A stretch of DNA of 64,000 bases, taken from NCBI RefSeq assembly GCF_003987275.1, contig NZ_PIQF01000001.1, forward strand, positions 868,001 to 932,000. Reading direction: 5' to 3'. Numbering within the stretch: the first letter of the stretch is position 1; each line of letters starts with the position of its first letter. The notes under the pieces are model-generated. The model was not told where the DNA came from. It saw only the letters and a program-made list of their open reading frames with translations, and ran no database searches. Shown here piece after piece: positions 21,451 to 29,849 of the stretch. This stretch comes from Idiomarina seosinensis (GTDB lineage: Bacteria; Pseudomonadota; Gammaproteobacteria; Enterobacterales; Alteromonadaceae). Position numbers and translations under genes: made by a program.

Positions 21451-22788
21451 ATGCTCTCCCTAAAATTACTAGCCGGATTGCTACTCGTTGTCTGCTTGCC
21501 GGCTACCGCAGCATCTGAACCTGACCAATTCACTGGAACTTATAAGGGAGAGTTGGTGCTCAATGAAACATCGTCTTTGCCATTACAGCTCAATTTAAAA
21601 CTAAATCAGAGCGGCGATTTAGTAGCTACCCTCGATAGTCCAGCCCAAGGTTCTTTTGGAATCCCTGTTGATCAGGTAGATGTTGATAGCAGTAAACTTA
21701 GCTTTAGCTCTGATATTATTCAGGCATCCTTTGTCGGGCAGTCTAATGATTCAGACTGTTACCACGGACAGTTTACTCAGGGCCAGCAGTTTCCGCTGAC
21801 TTTATGTCCTGGTGATGCTACTGCCGAATCAGAGCAAAAGACGGCGAGCGAGCAGTTAGCAGAGCACATGGCTGAAGTTGCGATTATAGAATTAGTTGAT
21901 AATGAGTGGCAGGTAACCAAGCAAAGTTACAATATTGATAGCGGTAAACAGTTTGAAATTGGGTCAGTTTCAAAAACAATGGTCGCCTTCTTATTGGCCA
22001 ATTCAATTCAACAAGGCCAGTTACCAACAGAGCAAACTGTAGGTGATGTATGGCCTGAGGCAAATCAGGATGTCGCTGACATTAAGTTAATCGACTTAGC
22101 GACACACCATTCAGGTCTACCCCGTCTACCCGATAACTTACTCAATCAAAATCAAACATTGGATAATATTAATGACCCATACGCCGCCTATGGACTTGAA
22201 CGCCTACAACAAGCACTGCAGCAAACTACAGTAGCACCTGATGTAACTTATCAATACTCTAATTTTGGTTATGGCTTACTCGCTGAAACAATGGCTAAAG
22301 TGCACCAAACCACCTTTAAAGATTTGATTCAGTCAGAGTTATTCGAACCTTTGAAAATGACCAACACTGGTCTGGCCATCAAACCTAATCAATATAGCAA
22401 CTTAATTGCCGGTCATCGTATCGACGGAGAGTCCGTTCCCCACTGGCACTTCGATGCATTAGCAGGTGCTGGCGCCGTGGTATCTACGGTTGACGATATG
22501 GTCAATTATCTCAAAGCATTAATGCAGCCTAATCAAAACTGGCAACCTGTTGTCGACCGGTTACTAACGCCGCAACACACCTTGAGCCCAGGAACTGCTC
22601 AGGGATTAGCCTGGATTTTAGAGGGCTATAAAGAAAAAACACTGGTCTGGCATAATGGGCAAACGGCTGGCTTTTCGAGTTTTGTTGGTTTCACTTCCGA
22701 TAGCAAGCGCGGGGTGATTATCTTAAGTAACCAAGCACGTACTGTTACAAACCTTGGTAAAAGGCTTCTTGTCGAAGCTGTTCGGTAA
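21451..22788 (+). CDS. Secreted serine hydrolase, beta-lactamase/class C PBP family, with extra N-terminal domain
   Basis: Exported serine hydrolase of 445 residues from the ATG at 21451, chosen for its Shine-Dalgarno and the signal peptide that begins there (cleavage near Ala-Thr-Ala-Ala, residue 21). Residues 23-120 form a beta-rich domain I do not recognise, with Cys103 and Cys119 as a possible disulphide. The catalytic domain has Ser172-x-x-Lys175, Tyr269-Ser-Asn271 and His401-Asn-Gly403, matching the three motifs of class C beta-lactamases and esterases. Members include carboxylesterases, D-aminopeptidases and peptidoglycan enzymes. It is divergent from the receptor of the choline locus and may share its regulator; an esterase role is possible but unproven. 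Confidence 0.88.
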   Translation: MLSLKLLAGLLLVVCLPATAASEPDQFTGTYKGELVLNETSSLPLQLNLKLNQSGDLVATLDSPAQGSFGIPVDQVDVDSSKLSFSSDIIQASFVGQSNDSDCYHGQFTQGQQFPLTLCPGDATAESEQKTASEQLAEHMAEVAIIELVDNEWQVTKQSYNIDSGKQFEIGSVSKTMVAFLLANSIQQGQLPTEQTVGDVWPEANQDVADIKLIDLATHHSGLPRLPDNLLNQNQTLDNINDPYAAYGLERLQQALQQTTVAPDVTYQYSNFGYGLLAETMAKVHQTTFKDLIQSELFEPLKMTNTGLAIKPNQYSNLIAGHRIDGESVPHWHFDALAGAGAVVSTVDDMVNYLKALMQPNQNWQPVVDRLLTPQHTLSPGTAQGLAWILEGYKEKTLVWHNGQTAGFSSFVGFTSDSKRGVIILSNQARTVTNLGKRLLVEAVR

Positions 22789-22939
22789 TTTTATCCGAAT
22801 ACTTGGTTATTGGTTTTTTTATTGAGTTATTTAAGCTCACCTCTATACTGAGGTTGGAAGTAGTGAATTTGTAAATCTATGTAATCTATTTAGAATAAAC
22901 GACGTAGTAGTCCTTACACTTATTTCTAAGGGGAAAGGG

Positions 22940-24634
22940 ATGATCGATAAAAAAGAAGAAGAGGTGCTTCGCGGAGACAAAGATCTCGAACGAGAGCGAA
23001 AAGCCAACGATCCAATGATACCTGACGGTGAAGTCAATCCAATTAACACGGATTATCAAGTCGGCCAAGACAACGTAGTGATGAAGCTTGGACCATTGGG
23101 TCTTGACTTTCACAACCGCGTTTTTGCAATTTCAGCATTGGCAATTATAGCCTTTGTTTTCTTAACGTTGATGTTTCAAAACCAAGCAGAGCCTCTGTTT
23201 ACTGGCGCACGCGGCTGGTTAACAGCTAACCTTGATTGGTTCTTTATGCTTGCAGCCAACATCTTTGTTATTTTAGCTATTGTACTTATTTTTACGCCGC
23301 TCGGCCGGGTTAGACTCGGCGGAACCGAAGCCAAACCCGATTTCTCCTACTTGGGTTGGTTCTCGATGTTGTTTGCGGCGGGCATGGGCATTGGCCTAAT
23401 GTTTTATGGTGTTTCTGAACCTATGTCGCACTTTAGCAGCGCGCTCGGTGGTACCAGCATGGAAGGCGGTGCTCGCACCGACTGGGCTCCATTAGGAGGT
23501 GCTGGTGGCAACGAAGCCGAAGCAATGCGACTGGGCATGGCGGCGACAATTTTCCACTGGGCACTTCACCCTTGGGCAATTTATGCGATCTTAGCTCTTG
23601 GGCTTGCCTTGTTTGCCTTTAATAAAGGCTTACCGTTAACCATCCGCTCTATTTTTTATCCTATCTTAGGCGAGCGAGTTTGGGGATGGCCAGGTCACGT
23701 TATCGACATCATCGCTATTTTGGCCACCTTATTCGGTTTGGCCACCTCGTTAGGACTGGGTGCTTCACAAGCTGCCGCGGGATTAAACTTTCTGTTTGAT
23801 ATCCCGAAAGGTGACATGACCGAAGTATTCCTGGTTATTGGCATTACGGCAATTGCTCTGATTTCAGTATTAGCCGGTCTTGAGGCGGGTGTGCAGCGAT
23901 TATCTCAGGCAAATATGGTTTTGGCTGCGCTGCTAATGCTGTTTGTCATTATAGTAGGACCTACTATTGCAATTTTCACCGGATTTTTCGAAAACCTTGC
24001 CACTTATGTGGTTGAGCTTCCCAGTTTCTCAAATCCATTTGGACGTGAGGACACTAATTTCGTAGAGGGTTGGACGGCATTTTACTGGGCTTGGTGGATA
24101 GCATGGTCACCATTTGTCGGTATGTTCATTGCCCGTGTATCCCGCGGCCGTACAGTGCGTGAATTTTTAATCTCAGTATTAATCATTCCTACCTTGGCCT
24201 GTGTATTCTGGATGACAGTGTTTGGTACCACGGCAATGGACCAATTCTTAAATGGCGCCAAGGAAATTGCTGATGCGGAGTTAGCGTTGCAATTATTTGT
24301 AATGCTGGAAGGCTTCCCTTGGACCGGAGTTGCATCATTTATTGGTATCATTTTGGTGATGGTGTTCTTTATCACTTCATCGGATTCTGGTTCACTGGTT
24401 ATTGATACCATTAGCGCTGGTGGTAAGCCTGAAGCCCCCGTATCCCAGCGCATATTCTGGTGTAGCTTTGAAGGCTTAGTCGCTATCGCTCTAATCCTCG
24501 GTGGCGGACTGGTTGCCCTTCAGGCAATGGCAATTTCTACCGGATTGCCATTTACCGTCGTGCTTCTGGTCGCTTGTATTTCCGTTGTACAAGGCTTGCG
24601 TTCGGAACCTCGACTTGGTAAAGCTTCGAAATAA
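22940..24634 (+). CDS. BCCT-family betaine/choline/carnitine transporter
   Basis: Sodium- or proton-coupled symporter for quaternary ammonium compounds. The 564-residue protein has a polar N-terminal tail of about 55 residues, then 12 hydrophobic helices. The family signature around residues 370-403 is intact: Ala-Phe-Tyr-Trp-Ala-Trp-Trp-Ile-Ala-Trp-Ser-Pro-Phe, then Phe-Ile-Ala-Arg-Val-Ser-Arg-Gly-Arg-Thr-Val-Arg-Glu. The glycine-rich Met-Gly-Ile-Gly-Leu-Met-Phe helix near 151 is also typical. It lacks the long C-terminal osmosensing domain of BetP or BetT. A strong ribosome site (AAGGGGAAAGGG) precedes the ATG. It is followed by a DUF294 regulator and an exonuclease. The substrate could be betaine, choline, carnitine or DMSP. 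Confidence 0.95.
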   Translation: MIDKKEEEVLRGDKDLERERKANDPMIPDGEVNPINTDYQVGQDNVVMKLGPLGLDFHNRVFAISALAIIAFVFLTLMFQNQAEPLFTGARGWLTANLDWFFMLAANIFVILAIVLIFTPLGRVRLGGTEAKPDFSYLGWFSMLFAAGMGIGLMFYGVSEPMSHFSSALGGTSMEGGARTDWAPLGGAGGNEAEAMRLGMAATIFHWALHPWAIYAILALGLALFAFNKGLPLTIRSIFYPILGERVWGWPGHVIDIIAILATLFGLATSLGLGASQAAAGLNFLFDIPKGDMTEVFLVIGITAIALISVLAGLEAGVQRLSQANMVLAALLMLFVIIVGPTIAIFTGFFENLATYVVELPSFSNPFGREDTNFVEGWTAFYWAWWIAWSPFVGMFIARVSRGRTVREFLISVLIIPTLACVFWMTVFGTTAMDQFLNGAKEIADAELALQLFVMLEGFPWTGVASFIGIILVMVFFITSSDSGSLVIDTISAGGKPEAPVSQRIFWCSFEGLVAIALILGGGLVALQAMAISTGLPFTVVLLVACISVVQGLRSEPRLGKASK

Positions 24635-24642
24635 CGTCAATA

Positions 24643-24673
24643 GAGCAACACCCTCTGTTTAAGGGTGTTGCTC
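24643..24673 (+). other. Stable intergenic hairpin after the BCCT gene
   Basis: GAGCAACACCCT (24643-24654) and AGGGTGTTGCTC (24662-24673) form a perfect 12-bp stem with a 7-nt loop. No T-run follows (CTTCGCT), so it is more likely a partial terminator or mRNA-stabilising element than a full stop before the DUF294 gene 22 bp downstream. Confidence 0.7.
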
Positions 24674-24694
24674 CTTCGCTCATGAGGTGCTTTT

Positions 24695-26551
24695 ATGGAA
24701 GCCGAGCACACAGAAATTCTAAACTTTTTAAGACGCTACTCTCCTTTTAACGAACTTCCTGAAGAAGAGCTCTCAATTGCTGCTAGCAATACTTCAATTG
24801 CCTACTTTAAAGCCGACTCCCAGGTACTGGAGTTTAACCAATCCATTAGCTACTGGCATATTGTTCGAAGTGGCTCAGTCGAGACTTATCATCGCAACGG
24901 TGATCTCTATAATAGGCTCAGTGAAGGTGGTTTTTTTGGTGAAGCCGGATTATTAAGAAAAGGCAAAGTTCGGTACCCGGTAAAAACCATCGAAGATACT
25001 CTGATTTATTACATTCCAGGCGAACTGTTTAATCGTTTCTTTGACGAATACGAAGCATTTGCCGACGCTGTTGAGGTAGAAGAACACCGCCGGGTTAGCA
25101 GCGCCGTCAAAGAGCGCGAAAGCCGCAACAATACTTTAGCGGTCAAGGTTGAAAAGCTGATTACCAGAGAACCGGTCGCCATTGATAAATCGGCAACTAT
25201 CGCTGAAGCTGCTGCCAGGATGACCAACGAAAAAGTGTCATCATTATTAATTTATGACGGTGAAAAGCAGCAAAAACCAGTCGGTATCATTACCGATAAA
25301 GACTTACGTAAACGAGTCCTCGCAGTCGACAAAGATCCAAATTCTGCTGTCGCTGACATTATGTCTGAGGATCTTACCTTTATTTATAGCAACCAACGTG
25401 TGTTCGAAGCGTTATTAACCATGTTGCGCACCAATTTGCATCACTTGCCCGTGCTCGATAGTGCTAAAGTGGTGGGTGTGATTGCCTTGTCTGATGTTGC
25501 TCGGCACGAATCTCAAAGTAGCTTGTATGTGGTCAGCAGTATCTTTAAGCAAACCACCATAGAAGAACTTGCCACTTTGGTACCCGATGTCCACAAAAGT
25601 TATGTGCGCATGGTTGAAGAAGATGCAAACTCGCGCATTATCGGCTCAGCCATGGCTACTATCGGTCGCAGTTTTAAGCAACGGTTGTTAGAGTTGGCTG
25701 AGGAAAAGTATGGCCCTCCCCCTGTGCCCTACTGCTTTCTCGCATTAGGCTCTATGGCCAGAGATGAACAGACTGTGGTTACCGATCAAGATAACGCGAT
25801 GGTGCTGCACGATGATTACGATGTCAAAAAGCACGACCAATACTTTTTAGATATCGCGCAGTTCGTCTCCGACGGTTTAAATGCCTGTGGCTATACCTAT
25901 TGCACCGGCGATATTATGGCCACCAATCGAAAATGGCGACAGCCCTTGAAAGAGTGGAAAAAATATTTCACCGACTGGATCGAAGATCCCTCACCTGAAA
26001 CTTTACTGCACGCGTCAATTTTCTTTGATCTTGAAGGGGTAAAAGGTGAAACCAAATATGCTGACGAATTAAACCAGCTTATACGCAGTAAAGCAGCGGG
26101 TAATAAACGCTTTTTGGGATCTATGGCTCGAAACGCGCTGAACCGAACCCCTCCTCTTGGTTTTTTTAAAGATTTCTTAATGGAGAAAGATGGCAAACAT
26201 CGCGACAGTATCAATACTAAACGCCGCGGTACTGGCCCAGTAGCCGATTTAATTCGCGTACACGCGCTCGCAATTGGTTCACGCCAACGCAACTCATTCG
26301 CTCGTCTAGATGACATCATCAAGGCAGGTATTTTACCCGAAGGACGAGGGCCTGATTTAAGAGACGCATTAGAACTTATTTCGATGGTCCGTATTCGGCA
26401 TCAGGCGCTAGCGCTAGAAGCGGGAGATCCACCGGATAATAATGTCGCGCCTGAGGATTTATCAGATTTTGAACGGAAAAATCTAAAAGATGCCTTCCAG
26501 ATCTTAAGTAACGCACAAAAATACCTTCGCTATAAGTATTCTGGAGCTTAA
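24695..26551 (+). CDS. cNMP-binding/CBS/DUF294 putative nucleotidyltransferase
   Basis: Soluble regulator-like protein of 618 residues with four parts. They are a cyclic-nucleotide-binding-like domain (about 10-125, Gly-Gly-Phe-Phe-Gly-Glu at 78-83), two CBS motifs (about 155-270), a GlnD-type nucleotidyltransferase domain DUF294 with Gly352-Ser-Met-Ala-Arg-Asp-Glu358 and the acidic pair Asp364/Asp366, and a C-terminal helical domain (about 460-618). The metal-binding Gly-Ser and Asp-x-Asp motifs are intact, so transferase activity is plausible, but no acceptor protein is established for this family. It lies between a BCCT transporter and a DnaQ-like exonuclease with 1-bp spacing to the latter. 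A similar trio often accompanies acetate or other sodium symporters. Confidence 0.92.
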   Translation: MEAEHTEILNFLRRYSPFNELPEEELSIAASNTSIAYFKADSQVLEFNQSISYWHIVRSGSVETYHRNGDLYNRLSEGGFFGEAGLLRKGKVRYPVKTIEDTLIYYIPGELFNRFFDEYEAFADAVEVEEHRRVSSAVKERESRNNTLAVKVEKLITREPVAIDKSATIAEAAARMTNEKVSSLLIYDGEKQQKPVGIITDKDLRKRVLAVDKDPNSAVADIMSEDLTFIYSNQRVFEALLTMLRTNLHHLPVLDSAKVVGVIALSDVARHESQSSLYVVSSIFKQTTIEELATLVPDVHKSYVRMVEEDANSRIIGSAMATIGRSFKQRLLELAEEKYGPPPVPYCFLALGSMARDEQTVVTDQDNAMVLHDDYDVKKHDQYFLDIAQFVSDGLNACGYTYCTGDIMATNRKWRQPLKEWKKYFTDWIEDPSPETLLHASIFFDLEGVKGETKYADELNQLIRSKAAGNKRFLGSMARNALNRTPPLGFFKDFLMEKDGKHRDSINTKRRGTGPVADLIRVHALAIGSRQRNSFARLDDIIKAGILPEGRGPDLRDALELISMVRIRHQALALEAGDPPDNNVAPEDLSDFERKNLKDAFQILSNAQKYLRYKYSGA

Positions 26552-26552
26552 T

Positions 26553-27293
26553 ATGTTTTATTTAATGCCGGATAAAGAAAAGCAAAGAACAGCGAGGGTC
26601 GATTGGCGAAAACGGTTCCCTGAGCTGGCCAAAAAAGCCAACTCACCAGCATTAAAACGATACTACCAAGCCGGAATTGTAGCTAATGATACACCAATAA
26701 AAGAGGTACCCCTGGTAGCAGTTGATTTTGAAACCACCGGCATGGACCCAAATCAACATGGGATTATTAGCGTAGCGATAGTGCCGATGACATTGGCCCG
26801 CATCGAACTTAATGGTGCGCAGCAATGGATCGTAAAGCCGCGGCGTACACTAACTGAAGAATCGATTACTATACATGGCATAACCCACAGCGCTATAGCC
26901 GCGGCTCCAGATTTCGAGCAGTTAATAGCCCCCCTATTGGACGCAGTGGCCGGAAAAGTTTGGGTGGTACACTATCAGGGAATAGAACGGCCATTCCTGC
27001 AGCGCGCACTGCAAGATAGAATTAACGAGACCATACATTTTCCAATTATTGACACCATGGAGATAGAAGCTCGTTTCTATCGTAAGCCACCCAGCCTATG
27101 GGATAAATTAACCGGTAAAAAGCCAGCCTCGATTCGATTAGCTGATAGCCGCCAACGCTACAACTTACCTTTTTATGCTCCGCACGACGCAATGACCGAC
27201 GCCATCGCATCTGCAGAGTTGCTGCAAGCTCAAGTAGCACATCATTTTAATCCCGACACACCACTTTCAGAATTACTCGTTAACACTTTGTAA
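26553..27293 (+). CDS. DnaQ-like 3'-5' exonuclease (DEDDh)
   Basis: Exonuclease of 246 residues related to the epsilon subunit of DNA polymerase III. The catalytic residues are visible: Asp58 and Glu60 in Val-Asp-Phe-Glu-Thr-Thr-Gly, and His211 and Asp216 in Pro-His-Asp-Ala-Met-Thr-Asp. The intermediate His-Gly-Ile-Thr motif is present near residue 108. The N-terminal 50 residues are basic and outside the fold. It begins one base after the DUF294 stop, so the pair is co-translated. It is not the replicative DnaQ; its nucleic acid or nucleotide substrate is unknown. Confidence 0.92.
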   Translation: MFYLMPDKEKQRTARVDWRKRFPELAKKANSPALKRYYQAGIVANDTPIKEVPLVAVDFETTGMDPNQHGIISVAIVPMTLARIELNGAQQWIVKPRRTLTEESITIHGITHSAIAAAPDFEQLIAPLLDAVAGKVWVVHYQGIERPFLQRALQDRINETIHFPIIDTMEIEARFYRKPPSLWDKLTGKKPASIRLADSRQRYNLPFYAPHDAMTDAIASAELLQAQVAHHFNPDTPLSELLVNTL

Positions 27294-27385
27294 CATGTCC
27301 ATATTAATGTAAGGTTTTAAACCTGACATAATAAGCAAATTAGTCGCATACCAAATGTGCGGTGATAATAATAATTTTAATCATT

Positions 27386-27712
27386 TATGAAGACGGAGAT
27401 ATCGCTGAGCGCGATTCGGGCCAGAAGTATTTGCGTCGTGTGCTTGGTGAAGATGAACAAGAGCTTAAAGCTAATTCACCGGTTAATTTAGTCAACAATA
27501 TTAAAGCGGACTTGTTTTTAGTTCATGGCGCGAAGGATGTTCGGGTGCCAATTTCACACTACGAGCAATTAACCACGGCACTGGATAAAATCGGTAAACC
27601 TTATCAAAGTCTCGTCAAAGACGACGAAGGTCACGGTTTTCAAAAAGAAGAAAACAAATTTGATTTGTACCCTCGGTTAATTAAATTCTTCGATCAACAT
27701 ATTGGCGACTGA
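27386..27712 (+). pseudogene. C-terminal remnant of an S9-family prolyl oligopeptidase/dipeptidyl peptidase
   Basis: About 108 residues match the end of S9 serine peptidases. The catalytic Asp region reads Leu-Val-His-Gly-Ala-Lys-Asp-Val-Arg-Val-Pro, and the catalytic His is in Asp-Glu-Gly-His-Gly-Phe. The catalytic Ser (Gly-x-Ser-x-Gly), the rest of the hydrolase domain and the beta-propeller are absent. The 90 bp upstream are A/T-rich, without a ribosome site or signal sequence. The open frame begins with an implausible Ile-rich stretch at 27362. I read this as the tail of a gene lost by deletion and not a working enzyme. Confidence 0.8.
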
Positions 27713-27726
27713 TCTCTTTTAAAACA

Positions 27727-27748
27727 AGACCGCGCATTAGCGCGGTCT
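27727..27748. other. GC-rich hairpin, possible terminator of the remnant
   Basis: AGACCGCGC (27727-27735) and GCGCGGTCT (27740-27748) with loop ATTA form a perfect stem. On the + strand it is followed by the next gene's ribosome site and not by T's; on the - strand it is followed by TTGTTTTAAAA. It may be the old terminator of the deleted peptidase gene. Confidence 0.6.
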
Positions 27749-27763
27749 GCGGGAGAAACAATA

Positions 27764-28375
27764 ATGAAGCAGGTTGTATTAGCAACAACTTTTATCGTTG
27801 CCTCGAGCAGTATTTACGCACAAACAGAAACTGAGGTTGTTAAACCTGCCCCTACTGTTAGTACGCAAGCTCAAAGCAAGTTTTTTGATGCCATTAATCA
27901 GCATTGCGGGCAGTCTTACCAGGGTGAAGTGACTGTCGATACACCAGCCAGCGGTGGTTTTTCTGGTGACTTGATTATGCACGTCCGTAAGTGCAGCGAT
28001 CAACGTATTGAAATTCCATTTCATGTTGGTGATGATCATTCCCGCACGTGGATCTTAACTCAAACAGGCTCCGGCATCAGTCTAAAGCACGACCATCGCC
28101 AGCCTGACGGCAATTACGACCAGCTAACTATGTACGGTGGTCATACTGAAGATGCCGGCTATGCTAGCGCTCAGTCTTTTCCAGTTGATGCCTATTCCCA
28201 AGAGCTATTCATTGAACTGGGTGTACCGCAATCAAATACCAATATATGGCAAATGTATATCCACGAAGAAACATTTACTTACCGGTTAATTCGCGAAGGC
28301 CGGGAGTTTCGAGTCGATTTTGATTTGACCGAACCGGTTGAAACACCGGTAACACCCTGGGGTTACGCCGATTAA
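27764..28375 (+). CDS. Secreted protein of unknown function
   Basis: A 203-residue protein with a clear signal peptide (cleavage after Ile-Tyr-Ala, residue 19) and no other membrane segment. The mature part has two cysteines (in His-Cys-Gly-Gln and Arg-Lys-Cys-Ser), which may form a disulphide. It also has several His/Asp-rich turns (Gly-Asp-Asp-His-Ser-Arg-Thr-Trp, Lys-His-Asp-His-Arg-Gln) and a beta-rich pattern that suggests a lipocalin-like or similar sandwich. GGGAG precedes the ATG. It converges with the small membrane protein at 28372 with a 4-bp overlap. I do not recognise the family. Confidence 0.75.
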   Translation: MKQVVLATTFIVASSSIYAQTETEVVKPAPTVSTQAQSKFFDAINQHCGQSYQGEVTVDTPASGGFSGDLIMHVRKCSDQRIEIPFHVGDDHSRTWILTQTGSGISLKHDHRQPDGNYDQLTMYGGHTEDAGYASAQSFPVDAYSQELFIELGVPQSNTNIWQMYIHEETFTYRLIREGREFRVDFDLTEPVETPVTPWGYAD

Positions 28376-28626
28376 TTGAGATCGTTCCAATGAGTGTTTT
28401 TATTGGATCTTTCTTCTTTTTCCATTAACACCAAAGTTAAATAGATTTTGGTAGGAAGTGAGAGGATAACGCCAGCAGCATTCATCGCAGCGCCTAAAAT
28501 ATAGCCACGAAAGTCAATGTTATCATTACCAAAAGTAACAACCAGTACCACATGCCCCAATAGGATTAGGCTGATACCGGTAATCATGGCAACTTTTAAT
28601 AACCTGACTTGCGTGGCTTGTTTCAT
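28372..28626 (-). CDS. Small two-helix membrane protein of unknown function
   Basis: An 84-residue protein with two hydrophobic segments (about 12-32 and 43-67), a basic N terminus and a charged C-terminal tail. The segment between the helices reads Asn-Asp-Asn-Ile-Asp-Phe-Arg-Gly-Tyr. It starts 29 bp after prpF ends and runs in the same direction, so it may be the last member of the propionate transcript. Its hydrophobic pattern and convergent packing with the neighbour argue for a real gene, but I recognise no family. Confidence 0.6.
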   Translation of the reverse strand: MKQATQVRLLKVAMITGISLILLGHVVLVVTFGNDNIDFRGYILGAAMNAAGVILSLPTKIYLTLVLMEKEERSNKNTHWNDLN

Positions 28627-28655
28627 TTTACGACCGTTTAGCCCAATTAAAATCG

Positions 28656-29834
28656 TTACAAGACATCTCCCGGAATGCGCACTTGTCCTTCCATCAACAC
28701 ACGCGCACTGCGGCTCATAATGGCTTTAATCGCGGTCCACTGACCATTGACCAGTTTGCACTCTGCTCCAACCTGCAAAGTCCCCGACGGGTGACCGAAG
28801 TTCACCATAGTGCGGTCATTCCCCCCTGCTGCCAGGTTAACGGTTGTACCAGGAATTGCAGCAGCGGTGCCTATAGCCACTGCTGCCGTGCCCATCATTG
28901 CATGGTGCAGTTTACCCATCGACATTGCCCTGACCAGCAAATCCACTTCAGACTCTTTAACTCGCTTACCACTGGAGGCTGTATAGCTTTTAGGCGGTGC
29001 GACAAAGGCAACCTTCGGTGTGTGTTGGCGACTTGCTGCCTCAGCAACGTCATCAATCAGACCCATTTTAACGGCACCGTGGGCACGAATCGTCTCAAAT
29101 CGTTGTAAGGCGTCCGCATCACTGTTTATAGCCTCTTGCAGCTCAGTTCCGTCGTAACCAATTTCCTCAGCATTCAGGAAAATCGTCGGAATACCGGCAT
29201 TGATCAGCGTCGCTTTTAAAGTGCCAATTCCGGGCACTTCCAGGTCATCAACTAAATGACCGGTCGGAAACATTGACTCTCCATCGGCCGATGGGTCCAT
29301 AAACTCAACGGGAACCTCAGCCGCCGCAAAAGTGACACCGTCCAGCTCAAAGTCCCCCGTTTCCTGAACACTACCATTGACCATAGTCACTTTATTCACG
29401 ATGGTCTTACCGATATTGGCTTGCCAAATACGGACTTCACAAACCCCGTTATCTGGCACTTTATCTGCATCTACCAAACCGTTTTCTATCGCAAAGGGTC
29501 CCACTGCTGAGGATAAGTTGCCGCAATTGCCACTCCAGTCGACAAAAGGCTTATCAATCGACACCTGACCAAATAAATAGTCAACATCATGACCCGGCTG
29601 TGCACTTTTAGACACGATAACCGTCTTGCTCGTACTTGAGGTCGCCCCACCCATTCCGTCAGTTTGCTTACCGTAAGGATCTGGGCTGCCAATTACCCTC
29701 ATCAATACAGCATCTCTCACTGCACCGGGTTGTTGAGCAGCTTCCGGCAAATCTTGTAGGCGGAAAAAAACCCCCTTAGATGTCCCGCCACGCATATAAG
29801 TGGCGGGAATTTTTATTTGCGGTTTGCTTGCCAT
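28656..29834 (-). CDS. prpF: 2-methylaconitate cis-trans isomerase PrpF
   Basis: Isomerises the trans-2-methylaconitate made by AcnD to the cis form, completing the PrpD-independent methylcitrate route. The 392-residue protein has the family N terminus (Thr-Tyr-Met-Arg-Gly-Gly-Thr-Ser-Lys-Gly-Val-Phe-Phe). It also has Gly-Gly-Ala-Thr-Ser-Ser-Thr-Ser-Lys near 62 and Gly-Asn-Cys-Gly-Asn-Leu-Ser near 102, where the active-site Cys lies, plus the Lys/Ser residues of the diaminopimelate-epimerase-like fold. It is the fourth enzyme gene of the operon, 15 bp after acnD. Confidence 0.96.
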   Translation of the reverse strand: MASKPQIKIPATYMRGGTSKGVFFRLQDLPEAAQQPGAVRDAVLMRVIGSPDPYGKQTDGMGGATSSTSKTVIVSKSAQPGHDVDYLFGQVSIDKPFVDWSGNCGNLSSAVGPFAIENGLVDADKVPDNGVCEVRIWQANIGKTIVNKVTMVNGSVQETGDFELDGVTFAAAEVPVEFMDPSADGESMFPTGHLVDDLEVPGIGTLKATLINAGIPTIFLNAEEIGYDGTELQEAINSDADALQRFETIRAHGAVKMGLIDDVAEAASRQHTPKVAFVAPPKSYTASSGKRVKESEVDLLVRAMSMGKLHHAMMGTAAVAIGTAAAIPGTTVNLAAGGNDRTMVNFGHPSGTLQVGAECKLVNGQWTAIKAIMSRSARVLMEGQVRIPGDVL

Positions 29835-29849
29835 AGTGTGAGTTACTCC

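Noticed and set aside
24643-24673. Rho-independent terminator after the BCCT gene
   Set aside because: The stem is strong but no T-run follows, so it is listed only as a hairpin.
25897-26322. 141-residue reverse frame inside the DUF294 gene
   Set aside because: Fully overlapped by a well-supported gene; Arg/Ser-rich translation typical of a reverse-strand shadow.
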